The position numbers and the translations under genes were made by a program. Shown here in pieces: positions 28,475 through 39,700 of a stretch of 64,000 nt of DNA. The stretch spans positions 620,001-684,000 of the forward strand of contig JADJNF010000001.1 of assembly GCA_016714445.1 (NCBI GenBank), in the 5' to 3' direction. The notes beneath the pieces were generated by a model that did no database searches, was not told where the DNA came from, and saw nothing but the letters and a program-made list of their open reading frames with translations. The DNA comes from Saprospiraceae bacterium. GTDB taxonomy: Bacteria; Bacteroidota; Bacteroidia; Chitinophagales; Saprospiraceae. Numbering within the stretch: position 1 is the stretch's first letter; every line of letters begins with the position of its first letter.

Positions 28475-30943
28475 ATGCGACAAATTATCCTTCTTGTGTC
28501 AATATTGATTGCTAATTTTCTCATAGCAGGAAATATAAAATCTAAAACAGTTGAATCCAAAAGAAATACTGGTAAAATTGTAATAGATGGTAATATAACT
28601 GAAGGAGAATGGCGCGATGCTACTACACTTAATCAATTTGTAGAATTCAGGCCAAATCCGGGACAAGCAGAACATGAAATTCATAAAACTGTGGCTTATC
28701 TTTTATATGATGATCAGGGGATTTATTTTGGTGGCTTCTGTCATGAAGGAAGTAAGGATAGTATTTCAACTGAATTGGTTGGACGTGACGGGTTTGGAAA
28801 TAATGATTTTGTGGGTATCATCTTCGATACCTACAAAGACAATATCAATGCATTTGAATATTTTATTACCCCGCTTAATGAACAGATGGATGCCAAACAA
28901 GCTCCTAACTTAAATGGTGATTCTGAAGATTTCACCTGGAACAGTGTCTGGGAAAGTGCTACAAAAATTCATGAGAACGGTTGGAGTTTCGAAATTTTTA
29001 TACCATTTGCTTCTATTCGTTTTCCCAAAAAAGATGTACAGGACTGGGGGTTAAATGTAACCAGAAGAAGACAAAAAACCGGAGAGCAGTTCTTCTGGAA
29101 TCCTTTAGATCCAACAGTAAACGGATTTTTGACACAGGAAGGATATTGGACAGGCTTAAAAGATATAAAACCGCCAGTCAGATTGCAGCTTTCTCCATAC
29201 ATTTCATTTTATTCAAATCATTACCCGGCAAATCAACCATCTGTAAGCAATTATACATCGCAAGTGAATGGTGGTATGGATTTAAAATGGGGTATCAATC
29301 AGGCTTTTACCTTGGATGCAACGCTTATACCTGATTTTGGTCAGGTACAAAGTGATGCCCGGGTATTGAATCTTACTCCTTTTGAAGTGAGGTTTAACGA
29401 AAACAGATCGTTTTTCACAGAAGGTACAGAGCTGTTTAATAAAGGTAACTTATTCTATTCCAGACGTATAGGTGGAAATCCTATATTTTTTTATGACGCT
29501 TATAATCAGGTTGGAAATAATGAGACGCTCATCTCCAATCCATCAGAAACAAAACTGATCAATGCCACTAAAATATCGGGAAGAACCCAAAACGGATTAG
29601 GAATTGGAGTACTAAATGCCGTCACAAATAATACATATGCGATAATAAAAAATAATGAAACGGGGGAACAACGTGAGATCCTTACTGATCCTTTGACCAA
29701 CTATAATGTGTTTGTTTTAAATAAATCTCTTAAGTATAACTCAAGCATCAGTTTTGTAAATACCAATGTCCTTCGAACTGGTGACGCGTATGATGCTAAT
29801 GTTAGTTCGCTCATGTTTGACTTAAATGATAAAACCAACAGTTGGAATATTGGAGGCCAGTTTTCTTCCAGTCAGATATTAAACAGTGGTAATATAGATA
29901 ATAAATATGGCTATAGTCACAGCATTTATATGGGGAAAACGAGTGGAAAAATAAGGTATAACATATGGCAGGAACTGGCGGACTCCAAATTTACCAGCAA
30001 TGATTTGGGGTATTTTACCAACAGCAATTATATGACACAGGGCGTTTGGATGGGTATAAGAAGACCTGATCCAAGAGGCTGGTCCAACAATATGAATACA
30101 AACATTAATATAAATCACAGCAGACTTCTTACACCCTTTGGCACGGGTAATCCAATGTTTCAGGTAGCAAGAATAAATGTTAACATCAATGCTCAGCATA
30201 AAAATCTGGCGTGGATGGGGCTGAATACGAATTTCAATTCAAATGAAAATGATTTTTATGAGCCAAGAGTACAAAACAGATTTTTCAGAAGAGGGATGAG
30301 TGCTTTGATCGGTTATTGGTATGAAAGCAATAGCGCTAAAAAACTTTCTTTTACTTCTGAGATTTTTGTCAGAAGATATTTTGACTTTTATGATGGAACA
30401 GCTATGGATCTTAATTTTTATCAAAACTGGAGAACCAATGAAAAATTATCACTCAGGCTGGGCGTCAGTTTTCAACCTCGTTACAATAATGTGGGTTTTT
30501 CAACATTTGAAGGAAGTGAACCGGTTTTTGCAAAGAGAGACATTCACACATATGAAACATCTTTAAGAGCAAAATATAACTTTACCAACAGAATGGGCAT
30601 AACCCTGGTGGGCAGACATTACGTCAGGTCACTCAGCAATAAACAACTATATTTTTTGAATCAGGATGGCAGCCTCACGGAAAATGAAATTGATCCGGTG
30701 ACCAATGACCGTACTGCCAATTACTTCAACATTGATATGGTTTACACCTGGCAAATAGCGCAAGGCAGTTTTATAAACGTGGTATGGAAAAATTCCATAA
30801 CCAAATTTGACAATCACCAAAGATCAGGATATTTTGACAATCTTAGAGAAACAGTAGTTGAAAACCAAAATAATAATCTTTCAGTGAAATTGATATATTT
30901 TCTGGATTACAATACAATCATGTCTTCCAGAAAAACAAGTTAA
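28475..30943 (+). CDS. DUF5916 protein: CBM9-like domain plus outer-membrane beta barrel
   Basis: The 822-aa protein begins with a signal peptide (MRQIILLVSILIANFLIAG). Residues about 25-230 form a carbohydrate-binding family 9-like sandwich (GKIVIDGNITEGEWRDAT, FVGIIFDTYKDNINAFEYFITP, WSFEIFIPFASIRFP). The remainder is the DUF5916 barrel, with the signature FDQVQSDARVLNLTPFEVRFNENRSFFTEGTELFN in slightly varied form and many alternating aromatic strands. Many Bacteroidota carry such proteins; their ligands and function are unknown. It probably sits in the outer membrane with the CBM9-like domain in the periplasm or outside. It has no cotranscribed neighbour. Confidence 0.83.
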   Translation: MRQIILLVSILIANFLIAGNIKSKTVESKRNTGKIVIDGNITEGEWRDATTLNQFVEFRPNPGQAEHEIHKTVAYLLYDDQGIYFGGFCHEGSKDSISTELVGRDGFGNNDFVGIIFDTYKDNINAFEYFITPLNEQMDAKQAPNLNGDSEDFTWNSVWESATKIHENGWSFEIFIPFASIRFPKKDVQDWGLNVTRRRQKTGEQFFWNPLDPTVNGFLTQEGYWTGLKDIKPPVRLQLSPYISFYSNHYPANQPSVSNYTSQVNGGMDLKWGINQAFTLDATLIPDFGQVQSDARVLNLTPFEVRFNENRSFFTEGTELFNKGNLFYSRRIGGNPIFFYDAYNQVGNNETLISNPSETKLINATKISGRTQNGLGIGVLNAVTNNTYAIIKNNETGEQREILTDPLTNYNVFVLNKSLKYNSSISFVNTNVLRTGDAYDANVSSLMFDLNDKTNSWNIGGQFSSSQILNSGNIDNKYGYSHSIYMGKTSGKIRYNIWQELADSKFTSNDLGYFTNSNYMTQGVWMGIRRPDPRGWSNNMNTNININHSRLLTPFGTGNPMFQVARINVNINAQHKNLAWMGLNTNFNSNENDFYEPRVQNRFFRRGMSALIGYWYESNSAKKLSFTSEIFVRRYFDFYDGTAMDLNFYQNWRTNEKLSLRLGVSFQPRYNNVGFSTFEGSEPVFAKRDIHTYETSLRAKYNFTNRMGITLVGRHYVRSLSNKQLYFLNQDGSLTENEIDPVTNDRTANYFNIDMVYTWQIAQGSFINVVWKNSITKFDNHQRSGYFDNLRETVVENQNNNLSVKLIYFLDYNTIMSSRKTS

Positions 30944-30967
30944 TATTTGTGGGTAGTTTGATAAAAT

Positions 30968-32092
30968 TTATACCAACATCAATAAGTATCCCAAAATTGA
31001 ACCACCCAAAACAACCCATATGCTGTTAATCTTTCTGTAGCCAAATGTAATAAACAAACTGATCAGAGCTATGAATAAAGTTCTCCAATCAGTCATGATT
31101 TCCTGCCCCATTGATAAACATACTGACAAAATGATGGCTACTGAAGCTACATTGACCGCATCCAGAAAAATAGAAAGTCTGGCTGAACTACGCATCTTTT
31201 TCAATAAAGGGTCCAACAATGCCACAAAAACAAAAGCGGGTAAAAATATCCCAATAGTCGCAACCATTGCTCCGGACCAGCCATTCATTTGATAACCTAT
31301 AAATGTAACAGACGAAAAAACCGGTCCCGGAGTAAATTGTCCTACGGCTATAGCGTCTATCAACGTTTGTCTGCTCAAAAGCCCCGTACTAACCAATTCC
31401 GTATCCAGAAAAGCAAACAATACATATCCGCTTCCGTACAAAATTGAGCCTATTTTAATAAATGTCCAAAATAATTTCATATTGGAAATGGTCATCATAA
31501 GGCTGCCGGGTATCTGAAGTATGGGTAAAACTATTTTGGTGTGAAAACGATCTGTTGATCCGGGAACAAAATCACTAAAAATAACGGCAAAAAATCCTGC
31601 CCCAAACATTAAGTATATCTCATAAATACCAGATAATGATGCAATTAATACCAATAAACCAATAATAACTAACGAAATAGATTTTAAAGATCTTTTGGCA
31701 AGGGGATAAACAGCTGATAGAATAATAGCAATGATTGCAGGCTTTATACCGTAAATATATGGTTGCATTTCAGGAAGATGACCATACAGCTTATACATCC
31801 AGGCAAAAATATAAGTAATCATCACTGCCGGAATAATAAAACACAAACCTGCAATCATCAAACCTGGCCACCCTGCCCTTTTTTTACCAATATGAATGGC
31901 CATTTCGGTACTGTTGGGTCCTGGTATTAAATTGGTTGCTCCTATAAGGTCAAGAAACTCTTGTTCATTTAACCATTTCCTCTTGTTTACCACTTCGTCC
32001 TGCATCATTGCGATATGTGCAGCCGGGCCTCCAAATGCAGTAAAACCAAGCTTCAAAAATAACTTCGCAACATCAAGTAGTGCATTTGGCAT
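30968..32092 (-). CDS. chrA: Chromate transporter (CHR family, bidomain form)
   Basis: The 374-aa protein is a two-domain CHR transporter. Both halves show the motif set: FLKLGFTAFGGPAAHIAMMQDEVVNKRKWL with the following GATNLIPGPNSTEMAIHIG, and the second-half counterpart KIGSILYGSGYVLFAFLDTELV with AIAVGQFTPGPVFSSVTFIGYQMNG. About ten membrane helices are predicted. ChrA exports chromate (or related oxyanions) using the proton motive force. Family members in non-contaminated bacteria may have other substrates. The DUF202 gene lies 26 bp upstream on the same strand, so they may be cotranscribed. Confidence 0.88.
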   Translation of the reverse strand: MPNALLDVAKLFLKLGFTAFGGPAAHIAMMQDEVVNKRKWLNEQEFLDLIGATNLIPGPNSTEMAIHIGKKRAGWPGLMIAGLCFIIPAVMITYIFAWMYKLYGHLPEMQPYIYGIKPAIIAIILSAVYPLAKRSLKSISLVIIGLLVLIASLSGIYEIYLMFGAGFFAVIFSDFVPGSTDRFHTKIVLPILQIPGSLMMTISNMKLFWTFIKIGSILYGSGYVLFAFLDTELVSTGLLSRQTLIDAIAVGQFTPGPVFSSVTFIGYQMNGWSGAMVATIGIFLPAFVFVALLDPLLKKMRSSARLSIFLDAVNVASVAIILSVCLSMGQEIMTDWRTLFIALISLFITFGYRKINSIWVVLGGSILGYLLMLV

Positions 32093-32118
32093 GAAATTCT
32101 GTTTTTATAGGTGCCAAA

Positions 32119-32427
32119 CTAAGACTGAAGATACTCATCTTTATAATTACCTACGTGAATTTCACTTGCATGGATAAAACCTTTATGCTTAAAATAATTA
32201 AAAATTCCTAAAATTAAGACAGTAGCAGAAATCGCATAAAACAAAATCTCAAGCACCATATAGTCATTTACTTTAAAAATATTTCTCAAAGATAATCCAG
32301 CCATTAGAAAGTACATAGACGTCCGAAGAAAAGATAGAAAAGTAGTTTGATTGGCTAATACGGTTCGCTGGAGAGCAAGTTTTTCTCTTAAAATTAAGTC
32401 TTTGTTTGGTTTATTCTGATCCGCCAT
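32119..32427 (-). CDS. DUF202 (YidH-like) membrane protein
   Basis: A 102-aa protein with the DUF202 signature LALQRTVLANQTTFLSFLRTSMYFLMAGLSL and two to three membrane helices (about 35-55 and 60-83). YidH/DUF202 proteins are small inner-membrane proteins without a settled role. It lies directly upstream of chrA. The opposite side is the promoter region of the cytochrome operon. Confidence 0.85.
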   Translation of the reverse strand: MADQNKPNKDLILREKLALQRTVLANQTTFLSFLRTSMYFLMAGLSLRNIFKVNDYMVLEILFYAISATVLILGIFNYFKHKGFIHASEIHVGNYKDEYLQS

Positions 32428-32749
32428 TTGTAAGGTATTATTACTTTTAACATTGCAAAACTATTAAAATTTCATCCTAAAATGCAGAAAACTTTCATTA
32501 GATTAATTTTTATACAAAATTATTTAAAGGCAACGATAGTTTAAATAGCCTTTATGATATTTTTATCTTTCTGCTATTTTGAATATCGATTTTTTTTCGA
32601 AAGCGGCATAAGCATATATTATTGAATAAAATCAAAAAAATAAAAATAACTAAAGAAAAGAATATCAGATTCAGGCACTATTTTTTCCCATTCAGTATTA
32701 TTTTTTACATTAATATGACAAACATACTTACATTTACCAAAAAATAAAT
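32428..32749. other. Divergent promoter region of the cytochrome operon
   Basis: This 322-bp, extremely AT-rich stretch separates DUF202 from the first gene of the cytochrome operon and must hold its promoter. A weak -7-like box (TACATTTA, near 32730) is the best candidate. I see no clear operator palindrome. Confidence 0.35.
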
Positions 32750-33616
32750 ATGACCACCAGAGGCCATAGAATATATATCTATTCGTTAACTACAATAGTA
32801 GTTGTTGTTTCATTATATCTCATCTTTCAGGGATCATCTTATTATGTTACTTCAACTGAAGAAAGATTTTATCACCCCGATCATGCGCATCTCAAGCCAA
32901 GCGGTTTTTATGGACATGGTTTGGGTATCATTGGTACCTTACTCATTATTATTGGAGTATTTGGGTATATGGCAAGAAAAAGATTCAAATCGCTCTCCAG
33001 ATTAGGTGTACTCAAACATTGGTTGGAATTTCATATTTTCCTTTGTACCCTTGGGCCGATAATGGTTTTATTTCATACCTCTTTCAAATTTGGCGGAATT
33101 GTTTCTATCAGTTTCTGGAGTATGGTGGCTGTCGTGGCAAGTGGCGTAATAGGTAGATTTATATATTTACAGATTCCGAGAACTATTCAGGGAAGAGAAT
33201 TAAGCCTACATGAAATTCATGACATGCAAACTGATCTTGGATCAAGTTTGCAAAATAATTTTGGAAATCTTTCAGTCAACATTCATGATTTGATACAGAA
33301 ATCAGCTTCAATAAATCAGACTGAATACAAAGGTTTCAAAGGTTTTTTCGATCAATATGCGGATGAATTCAGGAGAAAAAAACAAATCAGGACAAATCTA
33401 AAAAATCAAAATATAGCATCTGAAGATATTAATGTTTTGATGAAGCTGGTAAGCAATGAAATGGCATTGACCAGAAAAATTCAGCGATTGGTGACTATGC
33501 AAAAATTATTCAGATACTGGCACATTGCACATTTACCTTTTGCTTTGATTATGCTGATTATTATGATCATTCACGTGGCCGTTTCTTTAACTTTTGGTTA
33601 TACCTGGATTTTTTGA
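32750..33616 (+). CDS. Cytochrome-b-like inner-membrane protein of the multiheme operon
   Basis: The 288-aa protein has about five membrane helices (around 10-27, 52-72, 90-110, 118-138 and 255-280). Potential axial haem ligands sit within them: His in WLEFHIFL and VLFHTSF, and three His in YWHIAHLPFALIMLIIMIIHVAVS. A soluble Lys/Gln-rich loop of about 100 aa separates helices 4 and 5. The pattern suggests a di-haem b-type membrane cytochrome that passes electrons between the quinone pool or the next gene's flavoprotein and periplasmic cytochromes. Its stop overlaps the next start by 4 bp (ATGA). Assignment rests on topology and histidines, not a recognised family. Confidence 0.65.
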   Translation: MTTRGHRIYIYSLTTIVVVVSLYLIFQGSSYYVTSTEERFYHPDHAHLKPSGFYGHGLGIIGTLLIIIGVFGYMARKRFKSLSRLGVLKHWLEFHIFLCTLGPIMVLFHTSFKFGGIVSISFWSMVAVVASGVIGRFIYLQIPRTIQGRELSLHEIHDMQTDLGSSLQNNFGNLSVNIHDLIQKSASINQTEYKGFKGFFDQYADEFRRKKQIRTNLKNQNIASEDINVLMKLVSNEMALTRKIQRLVTMQKLFRYWHIAHLPFALIMLIIMIIHVAVSLTFGYTWIF

Positions 33617-34941
33617 TGATGGAAGAGTTAATAATATATAGTGTGGTTGGTTTATTGTGTTTTGGGATAATGTACATTTATCTTAGAAAACTAAAAAATG
33701 AATCAGATGAAGTCACTGAAAAAATTGAAAAAGCAAAGGAAGATGGCATTCATGAGCCGGTTTCACTTTATCCATATATCAATGAAGACAATTGCATCAA
33801 AAGTGGGGCTTGTATCACTGCGTGTCCGGAACATGATATATTGGGTATCCGAAACGGAAGAGCAACATTGGTCAATGCATCCCGATGTATCGGCCATGGA
33901 GCATGTTTCCATGCTTGTCCGGTAGAAGCCATTACCCTAAAAATAGGTACGGAAAAACGTGGAGTTGATCTTCCCCATGTCAATCAGAATTTTGAAACCA
34001 ATGTTCAGGGTATGTATATTGCAGGAGAACTGGGTGGTATGGGACTTATTAAAAATAGCGTGGAACAGGGTAAGCAGGCAGTAGATCATATTAAAACTTC
34101 GCTGGACAAGTCTCATATTGCACAGTACGATCTTATTATCATTGGAGCAGGACCTGCCGGTATATCTGCATCTCTTCAAGCTAAAAATTACGGATTAAAT
34201 GCCATTGTGCTTGAACAGGATTCATTGGGAGGTACTGTATATAATTTCCCAAGAGCAAAAATAGTCATGACCTCCCCCATGGATTTGCCTTGTTATGGAA
34301 AAGTCAAGCTCTTTCAAACAAGTAAATCTGAGTTGCTTTCGCTTTGGAAAGAAGTCATTGAGAAAAATGGCATTATCATCAAAGAGCATTGCAAAGTTGA
34401 TTCGATCGGTAAAAATAATGAACAATTCGTTATAACCAGTTTGCATGGTGACAAATATACATCCAATAAAGTACTGCTTGCCATTGGTAGAAGAGGCTCA
34501 CCTCGAAAATTGGGTGTGGAAGGAGAGTGGATGGAAAAAGTAGCTTATAAATTGCTTGAACCTGAGTTGATTAAAGAGAAAAATATTCTGGTTGTTGGTG
34601 GGGGAGATTCTGCCATTGAAAGTGCTTTATTGCTGGCTGAAGATAACAAGGTAACGTTATCTTATAGAAGCGATAATTTTAGCCGGCTAAAACCAAAAAA
34701 TGCAGAAAATATAAATAAAGCAATTGAAAACGGATTGGTAATTACCCTTTTTGAATCAAACGTGATTAATATCATACCCGATAAAGTAGAAATCAGGGTT
34801 AAGGACGGGGAAACCCTGACTTTAGCCAATGATTTGGTGTATATTTTTGCGGGAGGTGAGTTACCAACTCAGTTTCTTGAAAAGTCAGGAATTAAAATTT
34901 CAAAAAGATTTAATTATACTCTGCTTTCACATAAACATTAA
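33613..34941 (+). CDS. Membrane-anchored Fe-S/FAD/NAD(P) oxidoreductase
   Basis: The 442-aa protein has an N-terminal membrane helix (about 7-25), a charged linker, two ferredoxin-type motifs and then a thioredoxin-reductase-like flavoprotein domain with FAD site LIIIGAGPAGISASLQA (around 175), NAD(P) site ILVVGGGDSAIESALLLAE (around 328) and a closing LVYIFAGGELPTQFL. Both ferredoxin motifs lack the second cysteine: CIKSGACITACP has Ser and CIGHGACFHACP has His in its place, so cluster type and ligands are uncertain. It probably oxidises NAD(P)H and hands electrons to the membrane cytochrome encoded upstream (4-bp overlap), or works in reverse. The multihaem gene starts 2 bp after its stop. 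Confidence 0.8.
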   Translation: MMMEELIIYSVVGLLCFGIMYIYLRKLKNESDEVTEKIEKAKEDGIHEPVSLYPYINEDNCIKSGACITACPEHDILGIRNGRATLVNASRCIGHGACFHACPVEAITLKIGTEKRGVDLPHVNQNFETNVQGMYIAGELGGMGLIKNSVEQGKQAVDHIKTSLDKSHIAQYDLIIIGAGPAGISASLQAKNYGLNAIVLEQDSLGGTVYNFPRAKIVMTSPMDLPCYGKVKLFQTSKSELLSLWKEVIEKNGIIIKEHCKVDSIGKNNEQFVITSLHGDKYTSNKVLLAIGRRGSPRKLGVEGEWMEKVAYKLLEPELIKEKNILVVGGGDSAIESALLLAEDNKVTLSYRSDNFSRLKPKNAENINKAIENGLVITLFESNVINIIPDKVEIRVKDGETLTLANDLVYIFAGGELPTQFLEKSGIKISKRFNYTLLSHKH

Positions 34942-34943
34942 AT

Positions 34944-36797
34944 ATGATTGGTCAATTAACATATAAAACTTTTATGCGTACATTCTACGGAATAGCGTTG
35001 GTTTTGTATGTTGGTTTAATTCAAATTTCAGCACAAATCAGTCCCGGCAAATTAACCAAAGAACATGCTTCCCTTGAAGGTATCAGCAACTGTACCACTT
35101 GCCATGATCTTGGTGCAAAAATTTCTGAACAAAAATGTCTTGACTGCCACAAACCATTAAAATCCAGGATAACTCAAAACAAAGGTTTTCATGTATCAAA
35201 GGAAATAAAAGGTAAGGAATGTATTACCTGCCATAGTGAGCATCATGGACTAAATTTTGATCTGATTCGGTTTGATGAAAAAAAATTTAATCATACACTA
35301 ACCGGATATGAACTAAAAGGAGCACACAAAAAAGTAGAAAACTGCGCTAAATGTCATTTTGATGATCATATTGCCGATTCTAAAATACGACAGAATAAAA
35401 ATACTTTTCTTGGATTGGATCCTAAGTGCATTTCATGTCATGAAGATTACCATCAGAAAACTATGGATAATGACTGCGCCAAATGTCATAATTTTGATGC
35501 ATTTAAACCCGCCAGCTTATTTAATCACAATAAAACTGCATTCCCTTTAAAAGGTGCACACGCTACTGTGGATTGTGCAAAATGCCATAAAACTGAAATG
35601 AAAAGCGGTAAAAAATTTCAGCAATTTGCAGACGTACCATTTAAAAATTGCAATTCGTGCCACAAAGATCCGCATGGTGGCGATTTTGGCGTTAATTGTA
35701 AATCCTGCCATAATGAAACTTCTTTTAAAGATGTAAAAACATCTTCAGGATTCAACCATAGTCTAACAGGGTACGTTCTGGAAGGAAAACATAAAAGTAT
35801 TGATTGTAAATCCTGCCATGATAACAGATCCGGTACTAAAGGCAATTATAAAGAATTTGAATCCAATAAAAATATCACGTGCCTTACCTGCCACAAAGAC
35901 GTTCATGAGTCTAAATTGGGGACTGATTGTAAAGCCTGTCACTCTCAGCAAAGTTTTAGCATAGCAAGGAAATTGTCTGATTTCAATCATAGTTTGACCG
36001 GATATATTCTCGAAGGGAAACACCTCATTGTAGATTGCAAAAAATGTCATACTACTTCAAAAATGACAGACCCATTAAGACACGATCTTTGTGCAGCTTG
36101 TCATAAGGATTATCATGAGGGTGAATTTAAAGATATAAAAAACAGGGATTGTGCTGCTTGCCATACTACCGCGGGCTTTAAAGAAGCAACATTTGATATT
36201 GAACAGCATGAAGCATCTGTTTTTCCTCTTCAAGGTGCACACATGGCGACCCCATGTACTGCATGCCATATGAAAGAAAATAAATGGACTTTTCGAAATG
36301 TAGGCAAAGAATGTATTGATTGCCATAAAAACATACACCTCGGATTTATTAGTGAAAAGTATTTGCCTGACAATGACTGCCGTCGCTGTCATGACAATGA
36401 ATCCTGGAAATCCATCACTTTTGATCATACTGTAACTAATTTTGAGCTCAAAGGCAAACATGCTAAGATAGATTGCAGCTCATGCCATTATAAAGTCAAT
36501 CCATTAAGCAAAATAAAGGAGCAACAATTTACCGGAATAAAAATGGACTGTATAGCTTGCCATGAAAACATTCACGGAGATCAGTTTGAAGTATCCGGAG
36601 TTACAGACTGCCGTAAATGCCACGGATTTGAAAAATGGGACAGCAGTGACTTCAATCATAATAATGCTGCATTTAAGTTGGATGGAGCCCATATCCATGT
36701 GGCATGTATTAAATGTCATCAGGAAGAATGGGTGGACGGGAGTAAAAAAATAAAATATAAAACGGGCAAACTGGAATGTATAGATTGTCATCAATAG
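34944..36797 (+). CDS. Periplasmic 23-CxxCH multihaem cytochrome c
   Basis: The 617-aa protein has an N-terminal signal (FYGIALVLYVGLIQISA, cleavage after about residue 30) and 23 CxxCH haem-binding motifs by my count. These recur in a cytochrome c3-like pattern of spacer phrases: FNHSLTGY(V/I)LEGKH, FPLKGAHATVDC and repeated CHKD(V/I)H. The additional His residues before each motif are likely second axial ligands. No lipobox, membrane anchor or T9SS domain is visible, so it should be a soluble periplasmic electron carrier. It is the first of three related cytochromes and overlaps the giant one by 22 bp. Confidence 0.9.
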   Translation: MIGQLTYKTFMRTFYGIALVLYVGLIQISAQISPGKLTKEHASLEGISNCTTCHDLGAKISEQKCLDCHKPLKSRITQNKGFHVSKEIKGKECITCHSEHHGLNFDLIRFDEKKFNHTLTGYELKGAHKKVENCAKCHFDDHIADSKIRQNKNTFLGLDPKCISCHEDYHQKTMDNDCAKCHNFDAFKPASLFNHNKTAFPLKGAHATVDCAKCHKTEMKSGKKFQQFADVPFKNCNSCHKDPHGGDFGVNCKSCHNETSFKDVKTSSGFNHSLTGYVLEGKHKSIDCKSCHDNRSGTKGNYKEFESNKNITCLTCHKDVHESKLGTDCKACHSQQSFSIARKLSDFNHSLTGYILEGKHLIVDCKKCHTTSKMTDPLRHDLCAACHKDYHEGEFKDIKNRDCAACHTTAGFKEATFDIEQHEASVFPLQGAHMATPCTACHMKENKWTFRNVGKECIDCHKNIHLGFISEKYLPDNDCRRCHDNESWKSITFDHTVTNFELKGKHAKIDCSSCHYKVNPLSKIKEQQFTGIKMDCIACHENIHGDQFEVSGVTDCRKCHGFEKWDSSDFNHNNAAFKLDGAHIHVACIKCHQEEWVDGSKKIKYKTGKLECIDCHQ

Positions 36798-39700
36798 TAA
36801 TCCTTATCCTTATGGGATATATATCTGCCGGAGGCCAATCGCCTCATGGTAAAGGATTTACTATGGATTGCGCCAAATGTCATAGCCCGGAAAGCTGGTC
36901 GTTCAATTCGAAAACAAATACATTTAATCATGACAGCACAGCTTTTCCACTAACTGGCCAGCATGTTGATCTGGATTGCCGCTCCTGCCACACATCACCT
37001 GTGTTTAATGAGGTAAAAACAGAATGTATATCCTGTCACGTTGATATTCACCAGCAAACTGTAGGCTCAGACTGTGCCAGATGTCATACTCCCCAGTCGT
37101 GGATTGTAGAAAATGTCACCGGCCTGCATGAACAGATATCTTTTCCTCTGATGGGTGTGCATGCCATCGTCAATTGTAATCAATGCCACCAGAGTGAGAC
37201 CAATGTCAGATTCAGTCCTACAGGTACAGAATGTATTAATTGCCATCTGGATGAATATAATGCTGCTAAAATGCCGGATCACATTAAACTTGGATTTGGA
37301 AATGATTGTGCGGCATGTCATAGCCTTACCGGCACTGAATGGAATACAGAAATGGTGGACCATAGTTTTTTCCCGCTTGAACAAGGCCATATGATCTCAG
37401 ATTGTGCAGCATGTCACAAGTCAGAACATTTCTCTGACCTATCTCCGGATTGCGTTAGTTGTCATCAGACGGACTTCAACAATACTTTAAATCCAAATCA
37501 CTTTATAGCCGGATTTTCAACGGATTGTGTAAGCTGTCATACCATATCATCCGGATGGAAACCGGTCACTTTTGCATCACATGATGTTCAGCACTTTCCC
37601 ATCTACAGTGGTAAACACCAGGGGGTTTGGAATGACTGTGTTGAATGTCATTCGAACAGCAGCGACTATACGCAATTTACCTGTGTTTCATGTCATAAAA
37701 ATCCTGAAACCAACGATCTCCACCAAAACATCAGCGGATACATGTATGATAATAATGCCTGTTTAGCCTGCCACCCCTCTGGTGATGCTGAAAATGCATT
37801 TAACCACAATGCCACCAATTTCCCGCTAACGGGCGCACATACCAACGTAGATTGTATCAGTTGTCACTTTGGCGGATATGAAGGTACATCCACTTTATGT
37901 GTTGATTGTCATACGACAGATTTTAATCAGACAGTCAATCCGAATCATACACAACTTGGGCTGAACAAAGATTGTTCAGCATGTCACACAACAGTTCCCG
38001 GTTGGAGTCCTGCCACATTTGAAACACACAATACATATTATCCGCTTAATGGTGCACACGCATTGATTGCCAATGATTGTGCCTCCTGTCATAACGGAAA
38101 CTATAATAATACACCTAATACATGTTTCGGCTGTCACAATCAGGATTTTACTGGTGCGCAGGATCCTGATCATATATTGAATCAGTTTTCTGAAGATTGT
38201 GCCACCTGCCATTCAGAATCAGCATGGAGTCCTTCTACTTTCAATCATGATGGTTTATATTTCCCGATTTATAGTGGAAAACATCTGGGCCAATGGGCAC
38301 AATGTGTAGATTGTCATACAGTTGAAGGAGATTTCAAACAATTTACTTGTATCACCTGTCACCAAAACCCGGAAACAGATAATGTACACACCGGTATATC
38401 CGGATATAATTATAACAATAATGCTTGTCTGGCTTGTCATCCAACCGGAGATGCGGATATGGCTTTTAATCACAATGATACTGCATTTCCGCTCACGGGA
38501 GCACATACTACTATAGATTGTATCAGCTGCCATGCCAATGGTTATCAGGGTACATCCACGATATGTGTGGATTGTCATACCATTGATTTCAACCAGACTG
38601 TAAATCCTAACCATATGGTGCTGGGATTGAATACGGATTGTGCATCATGCCATACAACGGCTCCTGGTTGGAGTCCGGCGACATTCTCCATTCACAATGT
38701 TTTTTATCCTTTGAATGGTGCCCATGCACTGATAGCCAATGACTGCGCAGGATGCCACAATGGCAACTACAATGATACACCCAATACCTGTTTTGGATGC
38801 CATAATAACGATTACAATGCTACTACCGACCCGAATCATATTGCCCTTCAATTGCCAACAGATTGTGCTTCCTGCCATTCTGAGTCTGCATGGATTCCTT
38901 CTACGTTTCAGCATGATGGGATGTATTTCCCCATTTTCAGCGGCAAACACCTGGGTACATGGAGCAATTGTGTAGAATGTCATAGCAATTCGGGAAACTG
39001 GGCGGAATTTACTTGTATTACTTGTCATCAGAATCCTGAAACGGACAATCAGCATCTTTCCGTCGGCGGATATTCTTATTTTAGTCCTGCATGTCTTGCC
39101 TGTCATCCTACTGGTGATGCTGATTTGGTTTTTGACCACAATACAACCGCATTCCCGTTAACAGGTGCTCATACAACTGTAGAATGCCTGACTTGTCATG
39201 CCAATGGATTTGAAGGCACGCCTACCCTTTGTGTTAGTTGTCATACAAGTGATTTTAATCAATCGCTCAATCCTAATCATAACAGTCTCAACATTACCAC
39301 AGATTGTATTTTGTGCCACACCACTACTCCGGGTTGGAGCCCGGCCTCCTTCCCTGTTCATAATGAGTTTTATATGTTAAATGGCGCACATGCTGCTATT
39401 TCATCAGATTGTATAGCATGTCACAATGGAAATTATAATAATACACCAACCACTTGCGTAGGATGTCACAATGACGACTATATCGCTACTACAGACCCCA
39501 ACCACATCAATCTTCAGTTTCCTACTGATTGTGCCACATGCCATTCGGAATCTTCTTGGAACCCATCTACTTTTAATCATGATGGCCAATATTTTCCTAT
39601 CAATAGCGGCAAACACCTGGGTACGTGGAACCAATGTCTCGATTGCCATAACAACCCTGCTAATTATAGTCAGTTCACATGCACCACATGCCATCAAAAT

